A DNA stretch of 64,000 bases, from contig CM033107.1 of the NCBI GenBank assembly GCA_019321725.1, positions 12,825,445 through 12,889,444 on the forward strand, written 5' to 3'. Under the pieces are notes generated by a model. It had not been told where the DNA came from. It did no database searches and saw nothing but the letters and a program-made list of their open reading frames with translations. The stretch comes from Paulownia fortunei. Its lineage: Eukaryota; Streptophyta; Magnoliopsida; Lamiales; Paulowniaceae. This document shows positions 47,995-59,923 of the stretch, one piece after another. The translations under genes were made by a program, and so were the position numbers. The stretch's first letter is position 1; each line of letters starts with the position of its first letter.

Positions 47995-50900
47995 CATAAT
48001 TTGAGGACTCTGGCATTAAATAGTTATTAGTTTCCTCTTGTTTTGTTTTCCTTTTACTGAGACTTACCGTCCTGTTGTTATGGTTACAAACACAACAAAA
48101 TACAACTAATATATCTATGTAAGTGAATCAATGTTTATTATGCTTCTCCTTTTCTCAGATGTATACCTTTGTGCTTCTCGTAGAGCGTAAACGATTAAGT
48201 CATAGCTGAACAAGTGGCAAACTAGGAACAGATCCTCACACTTGATGATGTGAGACAACACTTCACAGTTCTGAAGTTGTATCTGCTGGTGTATTCTACG
48301 TTATGTCAGGATAAATTTCCCAATGCCCCAAACCCCAGCATAAAAACAGTTACCTGTTTGTAGGTTGGCTTCCGGCCTCATGCCTGTTACCTCAGGATAA
48401 TTTTCCAAATGCCCCAAATCCCCCGAACCCCCAACATAAAAGCAGTTAACTGTTTGTAGGTTGGCTTCCGGCTTCATGTCTGTTGGGACGATGAATTTAT
48501 CACATGGGAATTGACATATATCCTAGGTCATGATTAATGATTTTCAAATCGGCCAATCCTTATGAAAGTTTTGTGGCTGCGCTTTGAAGTCACCCAGAGC
48601 TCTTGGAATCATGGCCATTGCCCAGGCAAGCCGATCTAATTGGGTAAGCCTCCCTAATTTGAAGTGCCGTAAGCAATAGGGTCATTATATTCTGTCTTCC
48701 TCATTCCCCCCATTTCTCATTATCTCCTTGATATGATTTTTACTAAATTAGAGTTTAATCTAGCTCATATTTGAACGCTATGCTTTGTTGGATGGTATCT
48801 GATATTCACATATTGCTCTTTTGTTTGGCTGTGCTTTTTTTTCTTTTTCACCGTGATTTTATGCTTTGTTGAGGCTTTTTGGATCTGTTGGGTGTTGTTG
48901 GTGTTGTGATTAAATCCTAAGGGGTGCGCCGGTTTTATACATGCTACACCCATACATTAGTGGAACGAGCATTCATCCTCTGTTCTATTTTATTTTTTTC
49001 ACAAAATGGGATATTTGATTGGAATTTATGCACCTAGTCTAGCATGCATTGGGTACTACACTGGACTAAGCTTATGTGTTTTTGTTGTGAAAAGAGGCAG
49101 ACCGGTATGGTTGGGTGTACTTTCTCAATATAACCAACAAGATTTCTTAAGTTGTATTTATATTTGGTTGAGTTTCCAGCAGTTTTAATATTTTTGAAAA
49201 ATAAAACTAAACATTTAAATACTAAATCATCAAAAACACATTTCATCTCTTCTTAAAATATTATAAAAAATTCTAATCATTATTATATATATATATTATA
49301 TTTTTTATATATATCCTTATACATATTAAGATGATCTTATAAAAAAATATATTTATTTACATTATTTAATTATTATATTAATCTAAAAATAATAAATAAT
49401 AATATGAAATAATAATGTAACACTATTAAGATGAAATGTCTTGATATTTACAATGAAAAATGTCTTTATCAAATCAAAATAAAAATTACTTTACAATCCT
49501 CAGAATATTTTCACATAATAATCATCCTAATTGATTTTTGCAGAAACATTGAAATTGAGACTGGACTAACTCCAAATAGTGCCTTAGTATTACAAATAGA
49601 AAATTGATGCTTAACAACTCAACAAAAAGTGAGTTTTAGGCTAAGTTTGAATATGCTTTGTGTGTTTTGGGGAGGTGTTTTGGGGGAAGGAATTTAGAAA
49701 TGATAGTAATGTTTGATTTTGTTTAGATGAAAATATTTTTTTTACCTATAAGCTTTTGTTTGGTTAATGATGTCACATTAATTTTTTAATATAAAAAATG
49801 ATATATATATATATAATAGTATAACAATTGAATAATTTAATTATATGATGTATAATAAGGCCTTTTTTGTGTTTGGGCAAGAATAGATTTGTTTATGGGG
49901 AAGGAGAAAACAAATGTGTTTTGTTTCTGGGGGAAAGAAAATGCTTTCCTGCAATGATATTTGGTCATAGATTTTAATAAAATTAATTTAAAAATAAAAA
50001 AACTCCAATTCTGCATTACATGTTTGGTTTTTAAAATGCAAAGCTTTTAAAAATGTGAAACCAAAATTTAAATTGTCAGATTCTGTTTCAATTGTAAAAG
50101 TGCGTATTATTATTTTATAAGTGGAAAATGAGAGGTGATTTCATATAATGTTTTGAAACGAATTTTTTAATTTAAACATAATGAAAATGCCTGCAATAGT
50201 ATAACCAGATAACTAGAAAAAAGTTTCAGAAAATATTTTTCCTTTGAAATTAGTTTGTAACTTGATTTCAAAATCATGTATAATTAATCAACTATATGTT
50301 CTTGTTGAAAAAGCGCAACTTGTTATATGGTAGTTTTGGTTAATACAAGAAATTTAAGAAATGAGTTTGTATGCTGATTAAGTATATTTCATTTCTTTTG
50401 TGATTTGCTTCCTCTTTTTTCTTCTTTTTCATTTTCTTGTCTTTCAATTTTGAGTTTCTCAAATAATTTTTTTATTCTATTTGAGAAGATTGCTTACCTT
50501 CATTTAGTTTGATATGCATTTTCCTTTTATTTTCTTTTTTCATTGATGATCTTTAAAAATAATTTAAATTTTACTTCTCTATGCATTACTTATCTCATCA
50601 CCACGGTTCTTAGAAATTAAATTACATATTGACTGATCAAGTTTACCAATGCATTTATGAAATGCTCTAATAAACATAAAAAAATATTTAAGAGATGTAT
50701 TGCTATTATGTGAAAAACAAATGTGTGCTACTGATGAGATTTTTCAAGAAACTTGAATAAATTAATGTTGAAATTGGATTGAAGAATTTGAAAATTGAGA
50801 GCATTACAAGTCCATAATAATAAGTTTATTGCAGTTATTTTGGAGTTTAAATCTTTTTTGCATTTTATTTTTAGTGCCCTTTCTGAACTGTTTTTTCATC

Positions 50901-51126
50901 GATTATATAGATTTCTAATCTATTTAAAATTAAAACTATATAAAGTTTTAATCTTCAAATCCTTTTTTCAAAATTCAAATGTTTCAATTCAAACTCTAAA
51001 TTAGGATATAATCAGCAAAGAAAGTATCGATAATGTACCAAAATCCGTAAGGTCAATTATAAAAGTAATCAAGACAAATGCCAATAATTATATCAATTAG
51101 GCATTAACTAATTTTGTTAACAAAAG
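47995..51126. other. Downstream intergenic region
   Basis: The first few hundred bases probably include the RRM gene 3' UTR. 49230-50500 is very AT-rich with homopolymer runs and a TATATA tract near 49285 and 49803. No gene is supported; predicted ORFs are short and featureless. Confidence 0.55.
48303..48484 (+). repeat. Imperfect tandem duplication (about 86 and 96 bp)
   Basis: Units 48303-48388 and 48389-48484 share TCAGGATAA, AATGCCCCAAA, ACATAAAA-type and GTTTGTAGGTTGGCTTCCGG blocks in the same order. The second carries an extra C-rich stretch (CCCCGAACCC). Confidence 0.88.
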
Positions 51127-51657
51127 TGATGGCCTTGAGCCCAAGTTAAGCCCATGAAGACAAAGTTTAGGCCTAAGATCTTATGATGAGCCTTGAGCTC
51201 AAATTAGGCCCATGAAATCAAGGTCCAAAATAAGTCTAAAAAGCTAAGTTTAAGAGGTTTGTCTAAATTATGAATCGAAACAAAAATTTGATCCAATAAA
51301 ACAAACTCAATAAAATGATTTGAAGAGATACATATGATAAATTCAGTCCAATGGGCTAACAAGATTCATTTGGTTCATGTACCGCTCCACACAGGATTAC
51401 ACCCTCCTTACAACTATAAATACCTTCATTTCATAATTGAAAGGGAGGCAATCAATTAAATTTTAAATACTCTCTAGTTTCGGGTTTAATTCATCTACTC
51501 AACTTACTGACTTGAGCGTCGGAGGGTCTTCACTGGGCTACCCCGGCGCCCCTAACGTTTGTTCGTGATGCAGGTAGTGACTCACTAGCTTCCCTGCTCT
51601 GCAACCCTACAACTTCACGGCTAATCAACCCTACAAGTAAAAGGTGATTCCACATCA
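51127..51657 (+). repeat. Left LTR of the Tat-like element, 531 bp
   Basis: It starts TGATGGCCTTGAGCCC and ends GATTCCACATCA. It aligns along its length with 62944-63481. Both copies contain a CTATAAATAC TATA-like motif (about 51413 here), followed by GAAAGGGAGGCAATC, fitting a promoter and transcription start. Confidence 0.92.
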
Positions 51658-51660
51658 TTT

Positions 51661-51678
51661 TGGCGCCATCTGTGGGAA
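51661..51678 (+). other. Primer binding site, tRNA-Arg type
   Basis: TGGCGCCATCTGTGGGAA follows the LTR after a 3-bp spacer. This TGGCGCC(A/G)TCTGTGGGAA form is the one I associate with Tat/Ogre-lineage elements. Confidence 0.82.
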
Positions 51679-53115
51679 GCTACTACCTGATCATTGAGAA
51701 ATACAGATCTAGAGCAGTGCGAGAGGCTACCAACCAAGAAGATGACCCCCAGCTGGGGATGCCCACAATGATGGTGGCACTCGACGACCACCACCCAAAT
51801 ATTATGAGAACCAACCTCCACCCTTCGAGGTGACCCAGAGATACATGTCATTGAGCCACAACGCAAAATAATCGAAGAAGCAAGTGTTAGGGTAACTGCT
51901 AAAGTTGTGGCCTGATTTACTGCAAATTATCATAGAAAACATTCTCTAGTGACCCCCCAAGGAAGTCGCACCTACTCTCCCGCCCTAGAGCGGGACAGCT
52001 CCATCGAGCCCAGGTCCAGCTCGCGTAGAGCTTGGCTAAAAAAAAAAAAGTCAAGCTCAACCTAGTCAGCTCGTATCGAGCCCAGCGAGCTCGACCTAGT
52101 CAGCTCGCATTGAGCCCAAGTCCAGCTCGTGTAGAGCTTGCCTCGAAAAAAAAAAAAATGAGCTCAACCTGGTCAGCTCGTATCGAGCCTGACCTAGTCA
52201 GCTCGCATAGAGCTTGGCTCGAAGAAAAAAAAAAAAGAAAGTCAAGCCCAACCAACTTAACCTGGTCAGCTCGCATCAAGCCCAAGTCCAGCTCATGTAG
52301 AGCATGGCTCGAAAAAAAAAAGTCGAGCCCAACCAGCTCAACCTGGTCAGCTCGCATCGAGCCCAGCGAGCTCGACCTAGTCAGCTCACATTGAGCCTAG
52401 GTCTAACTCGCGTAGAACATGGCTAAGAAAAAACAAAAACAAAAACTTAGAAGAAGTACTAACACCAACCAGCTTGAAGAAGTTTCGCTAATAGACACGA
52501 ATTCATTTACTTAGAAGTCTTTTCAATAAAGTTCGCCTTACCAAAGGACCTAGTGAATGCATCTAAAGAGGATCTCACACACCTTTTCACCCAAAGAGGA
52601 TATCTTGCATTGTTATCCCTAAGAAGACCTCGCGCGCCTTCGGATCCCCAAGAAGTAGTGATTCTCTGATAGCAGTTCAACATGTTGCCCTCCAGTATCA
52701 CCAACTACGTTACAGGCCAACGACCTTTGCTCTTTGCCCTTTAGAAGGGGGAAGAAGACTCTCCATCACTTGCACCGACATAAGTTAGTGTCACATCAAT
52801 CATCACCGAAGAGGTGGCATGTTTTTTCCACAGAAGGGTACGAAGAGTCGGTCTATGAGAACTTGCGCAAATAAAAAGGCATTAGATGCAAAAATGAAGT
52901 GAAAGCATTAAAAATGCTAAGTAGATCAACCATGCATCCAACAAAAAAAAGGGCTAAAAAATGTGAGTCCACCAACGCACAAACGTGTGTCAATACCTGA
53001 CGTTCATGATAAAAACTACAAGTAAAGGCAAACACATCCGCCAACCCAACTTGACCTCCAGATGAGAAGCAATGAACTCGCTCTCAAACTCACTAGACTC
53101 TGGTGCGATGATGAT
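51679..53115 (+). other. 5' internal region of the Tat-like element
   Basis: A short frame after the PBS (EKYRSRAVREATNQEDD, about 51698-51750) could be a gag start remnant but decays at once. The rest is a GC-rich minisatellite (51990-52430) and then non-coding sequence to the nested insertion. No zinc knuckle or pol motif is seen. Confidence 0.6.
51990..52430 (+). repeat. AGCTCG-rich minisatellite with internal A runs
   Basis: Four or more units of about 80-105 bp contain GTCAGCTCG(C/T)AT(C/T)GAGCC, AGTCCAGCTCG.GTAGAGC.TGGCT and then 9-13 A residues. The A runs vary in length between units. The 120-residue ORF over this region (52032-52394) is a repeat artefact. Confidence 0.9.
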
Positions 53116-55384
53116 TGTAATGCCCAATTTTCTCATACACAGCCAATAATAAGCATCATGCATGAATATGCATCTAATCAATGTGTATTATTGAATTATA
53201 GCATACAAATAACATGATTACACGAACTTAAATAATTATTATTATATGCTCTAGTTATGCTTTAACATACATTAGTACATAAAATATGAGATCAAACTTT
53301 TGTTTCTTGATTTAACATATTCCTTAAGTGCTTTTTGCAGTGAAAAGTTCGGTATCTTGATTAAGGAAGATTGATGTGTTGAATGACATGAAATGAACTA
53401 TTTGTATTGCTCCATACTAGTTATATGCTAAAGTGATTGCCTAAATATTTACTTGAAATATGTTACATTTGGCTAAAAACTAAAAGTATGCAAAATGGTG
53501 CAATTTGATTGGTTGGTTGACTAGGTTGTATAAAATCATTCTAACCGCATTGTACTTGATTTTAACACCAAATCTTCATTTTTATCATCTCCTTAGTCTA
53601 TGAATGTGGTTTTGGCATGAGAAGATACCAAGCATGATACAACTAATCATCACCCTCCACTTACCTCTTTTTGAAAGGTCAAAGAAATCATTTTCATCCA
53701 TATTTCTTGTGGAAGCACCTAAAAAACGACTAGCCTTATTCTCCTAAGTTTCTCCCAAATTTCTACACTCTCATACTCACTAAAATTGAATTCAATCCAT
53801 AGGATTCATAGAACACAAACTAGAACAAGTTTCATCATTTTTAAGCTTGAAAATTGTTAATTTTGAAGCTTAATTCCAACTTAATCAAGGTATATTTTTT
53901 TCAATATTTATTATGATAAATTTGTAGTATCTTGGATGGTTACATGTTTTAGTATGTTTTTGTATGATTGAAAACTTAAGTTACACTTGAAGCCAAAACC
54001 AAGTTAATTATGTTAGTTTTTAGCAAAATTGATAGTCTTGTGAAATTGTTTAATTTACTTGTTTCTATTGATTTTGTAATGCTTATATTGTGTTTGAAGG
54101 TGCCTACAAATGATTGTGAACAATAGCAATTAGTTTTCTTAATTGAAGGTTAGAATCAATTTAAGTTAGAATTAAGTTTACGTCATTTTAATTCGGATTG
54201 TGTTCATATTTTAGGGGTTGCCCTAATAATTATTTTTGAATTATTAGTTATTTAATGACTGTTCTAATGTTTAATGTCTTGAATTAGTAGTAAAATATGG
54301 AGTATGCTTTGTTTTTAAGGTTATGTAATTGATATGAATTATTTACAAAAGATTGAAAAGTGTATATGAACTTTAACTAGAATAAACTAAATGATTTATA
54401 AAAAGGATATTAAATGGTACATGATTTGATTATGTTAGGTCTTTAACACATCCTATCTTCTAAAGAAATTGGTCTTTTCACTTGTCACAAAGTGGATTTG
54501 AGGTAAGTTGAAACTTTCATTTGCTGTATCACAATAATCATATAATGTTGTTCATATTTTAATGTGATTGTTATTATTTGTGAAATGATGTAATATTTGA
54601 TACATTTATGATTTATGAAGCATGATACTATTAAGGATATAATGAGGTTTTTGAAAAGGAAGTATGATACTTGATTGATGGTCGGGTAGACAAGGGACGC
54701 GTGAGGGACCGACGGACCCAACAAATGGTGGTAAATACTTGAGGTTGAAAAATCGATATAGGAAAATCACAATGAATGAGATAGAATACGACTGATACCC
54801 GAAGTTGAAAGACCAAGTATGGAAATCCCGTATTAGTTCTCTTATTGGCCAATAATTATGAACAAGTTTCGAAAATCACGGTCTATCGCTATTAGTTAGG
54901 TACTACTTCAAGGGCCCTAAAGAATGATTTACGAAAGAAAGTTATTAAATGAATACTGCATTTAATTATTTATATGATTTGTATGTACGTTATTTGTTTT
55001 TGCATCAGTTTCACCTTACTGAGCCTTTAGGTCATTAGATTCATGTGATGCAAGTGGAAATGTACTAGTTTAGAGGTTGACTGAGTCTCTAGAGCAGCCG
55101 GATAGAGATTTGTTCATATGCCATACTTCGAGCTATTTTGTATCTTATTTTGAAAACTCTATTTGTTTTTAAATAAGTCGCTCTGTTATGATTTTGTAAA
55201 CAACTGTACTCAATTTTGATATATGTATATGGTGTGTTTAAAACGATTCAAACTCTTTCTCTTATAGCTAAAAATGGAAACTTTTATTAAAAATCATAAC
55301 TCTAGTAATGATGAAAAATTAATATTTTTTGACTTAACTGTATTAGCTTGTTTAGGCTCTGCAGTTAGGTTAAGTGGTGTTACA
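53116..55384 (+). repeat. 5' LTR, 2269 bp
   Basis: It starts TGTAATGCCCAATTTTCTC and ends GGTGTTACA. Relative to the right LTR it retains about 125 bp (after 53522) and about 50 bp (after 53968) that the right copy lacks. Confidence 0.93.
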
Positions 55385-55389
55385 GCTTA

Positions 55390-55403
55390 TGGTATCAGAA
55401 CGG
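55390..55403 (+). other. Primer binding site, tRNA-iMet type with one mismatch
   Basis: TGGTATCAGAACGG lies 5 bp after the LTR. The usual form is TGGTATCAGAGC, so one base has changed (G to A). Confidence 0.85.
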
Positions 55404-55558
55404 AGGTTTAGTCATTCCTGTAGACAAAAGAAGGCATATGAACACATCTTGGTTGGGAAACTCAATCAATTATTTGTTTTCATTTTATGTTATTGTCATG
55501 ATTATGCATTTATTATTGGCTAATGAATGGAATGAGATTGGGCAATGCATATCAGGTT

Positions 55559-56530
55559 ATGGCACCAAAAAGAAAGATAATGGATGATCATGAGGGTAAC
55601 CATAGTGTGGTGGACAATTTGACTGATCGCATTTAACAACAAACTAGAATGCATGGTGAACATATACTACAATTGCTAGATATGCAACAAAGAACCCAAT
55701 AACAGAATCAACGACTTTCTCCACCACAAGTTCGACAGGATCCTTCATAGGCTGTATATGAGAAGTTTAGAAAGATGAAACCTATTGATTTTACTAGTGG
55801 ATCTGATCCTATGGTTGTAGAGAAATGGGTTAAATTATTGGACACTATCTTTGACTACATGCGAATTGATGATGCTGAGAAGGCACTCTGTACAATTTTC
55901 TTGTTGAAGAAGGATGCTAGAACCTAGTAGGAAGGAGCTAAACTTGCTGTGAATATGAAAAAGTTGACTTGGGAGAGGTTTAAAAAATCTTTTATGATAA
56001 GTATTTCACCAAAGATGCTAGGTCACTCAGAGTAAAAGAATTCCTAGAGTTAAAACAAGAAGGGATGTCTGGATGTGATTATGTGAGAAAATTTGAACAG
56101 GGTTGCAAGTACGTGCCATACATCGCCAGAGACAACAATGAGAAGATGGATTATTCTTGGGGGTCTTAATCCTAAAATTAGAAGAGATGTGAGAATGTTT
56201 TCAGTAACAGAGTTCAGGAAACTAGTGGACAAGGCTTTGATGACTGACTTAAATGAGAAAGAGATTGAGAAATTTCATCAACAAAAGAAGCAAGTATTCA
56301 CTCCCAAAAATCTGAATTAGTAGAAGAAAGGAGAACAAAAATCAAACCAAGGGAATGAAAAACGTCCTAGAGTTGGGCAGACTTCTACTACAGTTGAAAG
56401 GCTTAAATGTGCTCAGTGTGGGAAGAATCATTTTGGGGAATGCTATAATGGTACTAATCGTTGCTTTAAGTGTAAAAAACCTAGACATATAGTAAAAGAT
56501 TGCCTAACAATGCAGGAAAACGTTCAGGGC
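55559..56530 (+). pseudogene. Tekay-like gag with two zinc knuckles (several stops)
   Basis: From ATG 55559 (MAPKRKIMDDHEGN) the frame has stops near 55634, 55699, 55752 and 55926, and frame changes near 55990 and 56150. The core gag region ([18 protein letters not shown], then MRIDDAEKA) lies near 55778-55890, and [13 protein letters not shown] near 56160-56200. Two knuckles occur at about 56407-56505: CAQCGKNHFGEC (CX2CX3HX3C) and CFKCKKPRHIVKDC (CX2CX4HX4C). The pair is characteristic of this group. The gag is not translatable as it stands. Confidence 0.88.
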
Positions 56531-56833
56531 ATAGTGTATGCAATGACACAAGAACAAGCCGATGTAGATGCTTTCATAGTCACAGGTACTATTTTAATTT
56601 CTGGGATACCTTCAATTGCATTGATAGATTTTGGATCTACGCATTCATTTGCATCACATGCATTTGTGAGAAAATTGGGCATTACACCAGATTTATTAAA
56701 AGTAAGGTATGGTGTGATTGTTCCAACTGGGGAAGAAATGGATTCCAACCAAATGTTAAGAGCTTGTTCTATTCAGATTAGTGATAGGACTCTCTATGCA
56801 GATCTTGTTGTTTTATCGATGTCAAATTTTTGA
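56531..56833 (+). pseudogene. Tekay-like aspartic protease (active-site change)
   Basis: The open frame 56510-56833 contains GIPSIALIDFGSTHSFASHA. The catalytic triplet expected as D(S/T)G is DFG here, with TTT where a Ser codon is usual. The rest of the fold follows (FVRKLGI, then VPTGEEM) to a TGA at 56831-56833. A Phe at this site should abolish cleavage of the polyprotein (inference from the protease family). Confidence 0.85.
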
Positions 56834-56930
56834 GGTTATTCTGGATATGGATTAGCTTACCAAATATCATGCAACAATTGATTGTAATAAGAAGATTGTG
56901 ATTTTTTAGCTACCTAGGGCAGAACCGTTT

Positions 56931-57830
56931 ATGTTTAATGGTATCTCATTCTCACGGTCCTTACCAATTATATTTGTTTTGAAAGCTCAAAAGATGTTGA
57001 ATGAAGGTTGTGTTGGATATTTGGAAAGTGTTCTGGACACCTCAGTTGAAGCACAATTGAAGCCAGAAAATGTAGATGTCGTTCAAGAATTTCTTAAGGT
57101 ATTTCTAGATGATTTACTGGGATTACCACCGAATCAAGAGATCAAATTTGTGATTGATGTTATGCCAGGAACTACTCCTGTTTCTAAAGCACCATACCGA
57201 ATGGCACCAACAGAATTGAAAGAGTTAAAAGTTCAATTGCAAGAATTGCTTGATAAGGATTTTATTTGCCCTAGTTATTCTCTTTGGGGAGCACCTGTGT
57301 TGTTTGTGAAAAAGAAGAATGGTACATTGCAGTTGTAAGGTTGATTTGCGCTTGTATTTTTTAAGATTGATTTGCGCTCTGGGTATCATCAATTGAAGAT
57401 AAAGGAAGAAGACATACCAAAAACTGCATTCCGAACAAGGTATGGATGTTATGAATTTCTAGTGATGCCTTTCGATTTAACCAATGCCCCTGCAGCTTTT
57501 ATGGATCTAATGAATAGGGTGTTCAAGCAATATCTTGATAAATTTGTGATTGTGTTTATTGATAACATCCTAATTTATTCACATGATAAAGAAGAGCACA
57601 AAGAACATTTGAAGATTGTGCTGTAAGTTCTTAAAGAAAAATAGTTGTATACTAAATTCAAGATGTGTGAGTTTTGGCTTGAACAAGTGGTATTCCTAGG
57701 TTATGTAGTATCAAAGGATGGTATTTCTGTTGATCCGAGCAAGGTAGAAGCTGTCATTAAGTGGCCAACACCAATAAATGTATCAGAAGTAAGGAGTTTA
57801 TTGGGATTAGCAGGGTACTATTGACGATTT
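56931..57830 (+). pseudogene. Tekay-like reverse transcriptase (internal deletion, catalytic Asp lost)
   Basis: The first half (56931-57338) has FLDDLLGLPPNQEIKFVID, YRMAPTELKELK and WGAPVLFVKKKNGTL. It then stops and, after about 35 bp containing a short duplicated phrase (GATTTGCGCT twice), resumes at [13 protein letters not shown] (57365). The CIDYRELN...YPLPRIDD-type stretch is missing, a loss of roughly 35-40 residues. The catalytic motif reads [10 protein letters not shown] near 57550, with the second Asp changed to Asn. Further stops occur near 57624 and 57645. The connection region continues with [20 protein letters not shown] to about 57830. Confidence 0.88.
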
Positions 57831-58331
57831 GTTTAGGGATTTTCAAAGATAGCAACTCAATGATAATGTTGACAAGAAAGAATGTGAAGTTCTTGTGGAC
57901 CGATGCTTGTGAAATAAGTTTTCAAGAACTAAAACATAAATTGACTACAACTCCTGTTCTTACCATTTCAACTGGAATTGGTGGATTCGTGGTGTATAGC
58001 GATGCTTCAAAAAATGGTTTGGGTGCTATTTTGATGCAAAATGGGAAGGTTATTGCTTATATTTCAAGACAATTGAAAGAATATAAAAAGAATTATCCAA
58101 CCTATGATTTGGAACTTGCTGTTGTGGTTTTTGCCTTGAAAATTTAGAGACATTATTTGTATGGTGAGAAGTGTGAGATATACACAGATCATAAGAGTTT
58201 GAAGTACTTCTTTACCCAAAATAGTTGAATATGAGACAAAGAAGATGGTTAGAATTTGTGAAGGATTATGATTATGTGATCAACTATCATCATGGTAAAG
58301 CGAATGTGGTTGTAGATGCATTGAGTTGAAA
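57831..58331 (+). pseudogene. Tekay-like RNase H
   Basis: [51 protein letters not shown] and [15 protein letters not shown] appear in order. The Asp/Glu/Asp catalytic positions are visible. A TAG near 58147 and a frame change near 58220 break the frame, and a TGA follows ALS (58327-58329). Confidence 0.85.
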
Positions 58332-58365
58332 ATTCACGTCTTCTTTTTTTGTTATACAAAACTCA

Positions 58366-59923
58366 ATGTTATTGGATTTGCAGAGATTAGAGTTTGAAAT
58401 TATACTTAAAGGGAAAAAGTGTTTGTTGTCAGCCTTAGTGTTGGGACCTGCACTTCAAGATAGAATTAGAGAAGGTCAAAAGGTGGACATGCATTTGTGT
58501 AGATTGAAAAGAATGATTGAGGCTGGAAAGAGGCCAGACTTCTCTATTACTGATGATGACATTATTTGATATAAAGGGAGACTGTGTGTGTCATTTGACA
58601 AGGCCATGAAAGGAGATATTTTAGAAGAAGCTCATATTACTCCTTACTCATTACACTCAGGTAGCACAAAAATGTATAAGGACTTATAATAACATTATTG
58701 GTGGTCTAAAATGAAGAGAGATATAGCAAAATTTGTTGTTGAATGTCTAACTTGTCAACAAGTTAAGATTAAATATCAAAGACCATCAGGGTTGTTGAAA
58801 CCTTTGCTGATTCCAGAGTGGAAATGGGAGCACATTACAATGAACTTTGTGCTTGGATTACCTAGAACACAAAAGAGGTATAATTTCATATGGGTGATTG
58901 TTGATAGATTAACTAAATTAGCCCATTTTCTTCTAGTGAAATCCACATACAATATGGAACAGTATGCTCAACAATATATTAAAGAGATAGTAAGGTCACA
59001 TGGGGTGCCAGTTTCAATAGTGTCTAATAGAGATCCTAAGTTTACATCTATATTTTGGAGAGCTTACATAGTGCCATGGGAACGAAACTTGCATTCAGTA
59101 CAACATTTCATCCACAAAGTGATGGGCAATCAGAAAGGGTTATTCAGATATTAGACGATATGTTAAGAGGTTGTGTGCTAGATTTTCAAGGGAGTTGGGA
59201 TGCAAAGCTTCCATTAGTGGAGTTTACTTATTATAATAGCTACCAATCAACAATTGGAATAGTGCCTTATGAAGCATTGTATGGAAGGAAATATAGATCT
59301 CCTGTTCATTGGGATGGAGTTGGAGAACGAAGCCTGCTTGGTCCATAAACAGTTCAACATATCGCTAAGGTAGTGGAGAAGATACGAGAGAGAATGAAGA
59401 TTACGCAGAATAGATAGAAAAGTTATGCAGTTAAATGGAGAAAAGATCTAGAGTTTGCTATGGGGATTATGTGTTCTTAAAAGTAGCTCCCATGAAAGGT
59501 GTTATGAGATTTGGAAAGAGAAAAAAACTCAGCCAAAGGTATATCGGCCAATTCGAGATTCTCGAAAGAGTTGGTGATAAAACTTATAGAGTGGCCTTAC
59601 CTCCATCATTATCTAGTGTTTACAATGTTTTCTATGTGTCTATATTGAGAAAGTACATTTCAAACCCTTCTCATGTGTTGAGTTATGAACCGTTGGAATT
59701 GACTCCTGATTTGGCCTATGAAGAGAAATCAGTGCAAATTTTGGATCATAAGAAAAAAGAGTTGAGAACGAAAAATATTCGACTTGTTAAAGTATTGTGG
59801 AGGAATCATTCTATAGAAGAGGCTACATGGGAAAGAGAAGAAGAAATGCAGAGCAAGTATCCAGAATTATTTGGTACGTCAAATTTTGAGGACAAAATTT
59901 TTATAAGGAAGAAAGGATTATAA
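58366..59923 (+). pseudogene. Tekay-like integrase with chromodomain (defective)
   Basis: The zinc-binding region is at 58630-58760 (H..H, then CLTCQQVK). The core begins WEHITMNFVLGLP and IVDRLTKLAHF, which supplies the first Asp. The second acidic site reads SNRDPKF where SDRDPRF is usual, so the catalytic Asp is Asn (near 59027). The Glu in HPQSDGQSE is intact. A one-base frame change near 59055 separates the two core halves. Stops occur near 59346 and 59416. The tail has MKGVMRFGKRKKLSQRYIG and the chromodomain VKVLWRNHSIEEATWERE followed by YPELF (about 59785-59873). The chromodomain is the targeting module of chromoviruses. Confidence 0.9.
59903..59918 (+). other. Polypurine tract
   Basis: ATAAGGAAGAAAGGAT lies directly upstream of the 3' LTR start and corresponds to the tract at 7772-7786. 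Confidence 0.8.

Noticed and set aside
52032..52394. 120-residue Lys/Ser-rich ORF
   Set aside because: It lies wholly on the minisatellite; A runs give the poly-Lys blocks and the repeated unit gives the rest.
51990..52430. Possible CRISPR-like array
   Set aside because: Units vary in length, there are no unique spacers between constant repeats, and the context is a plant LTR element.
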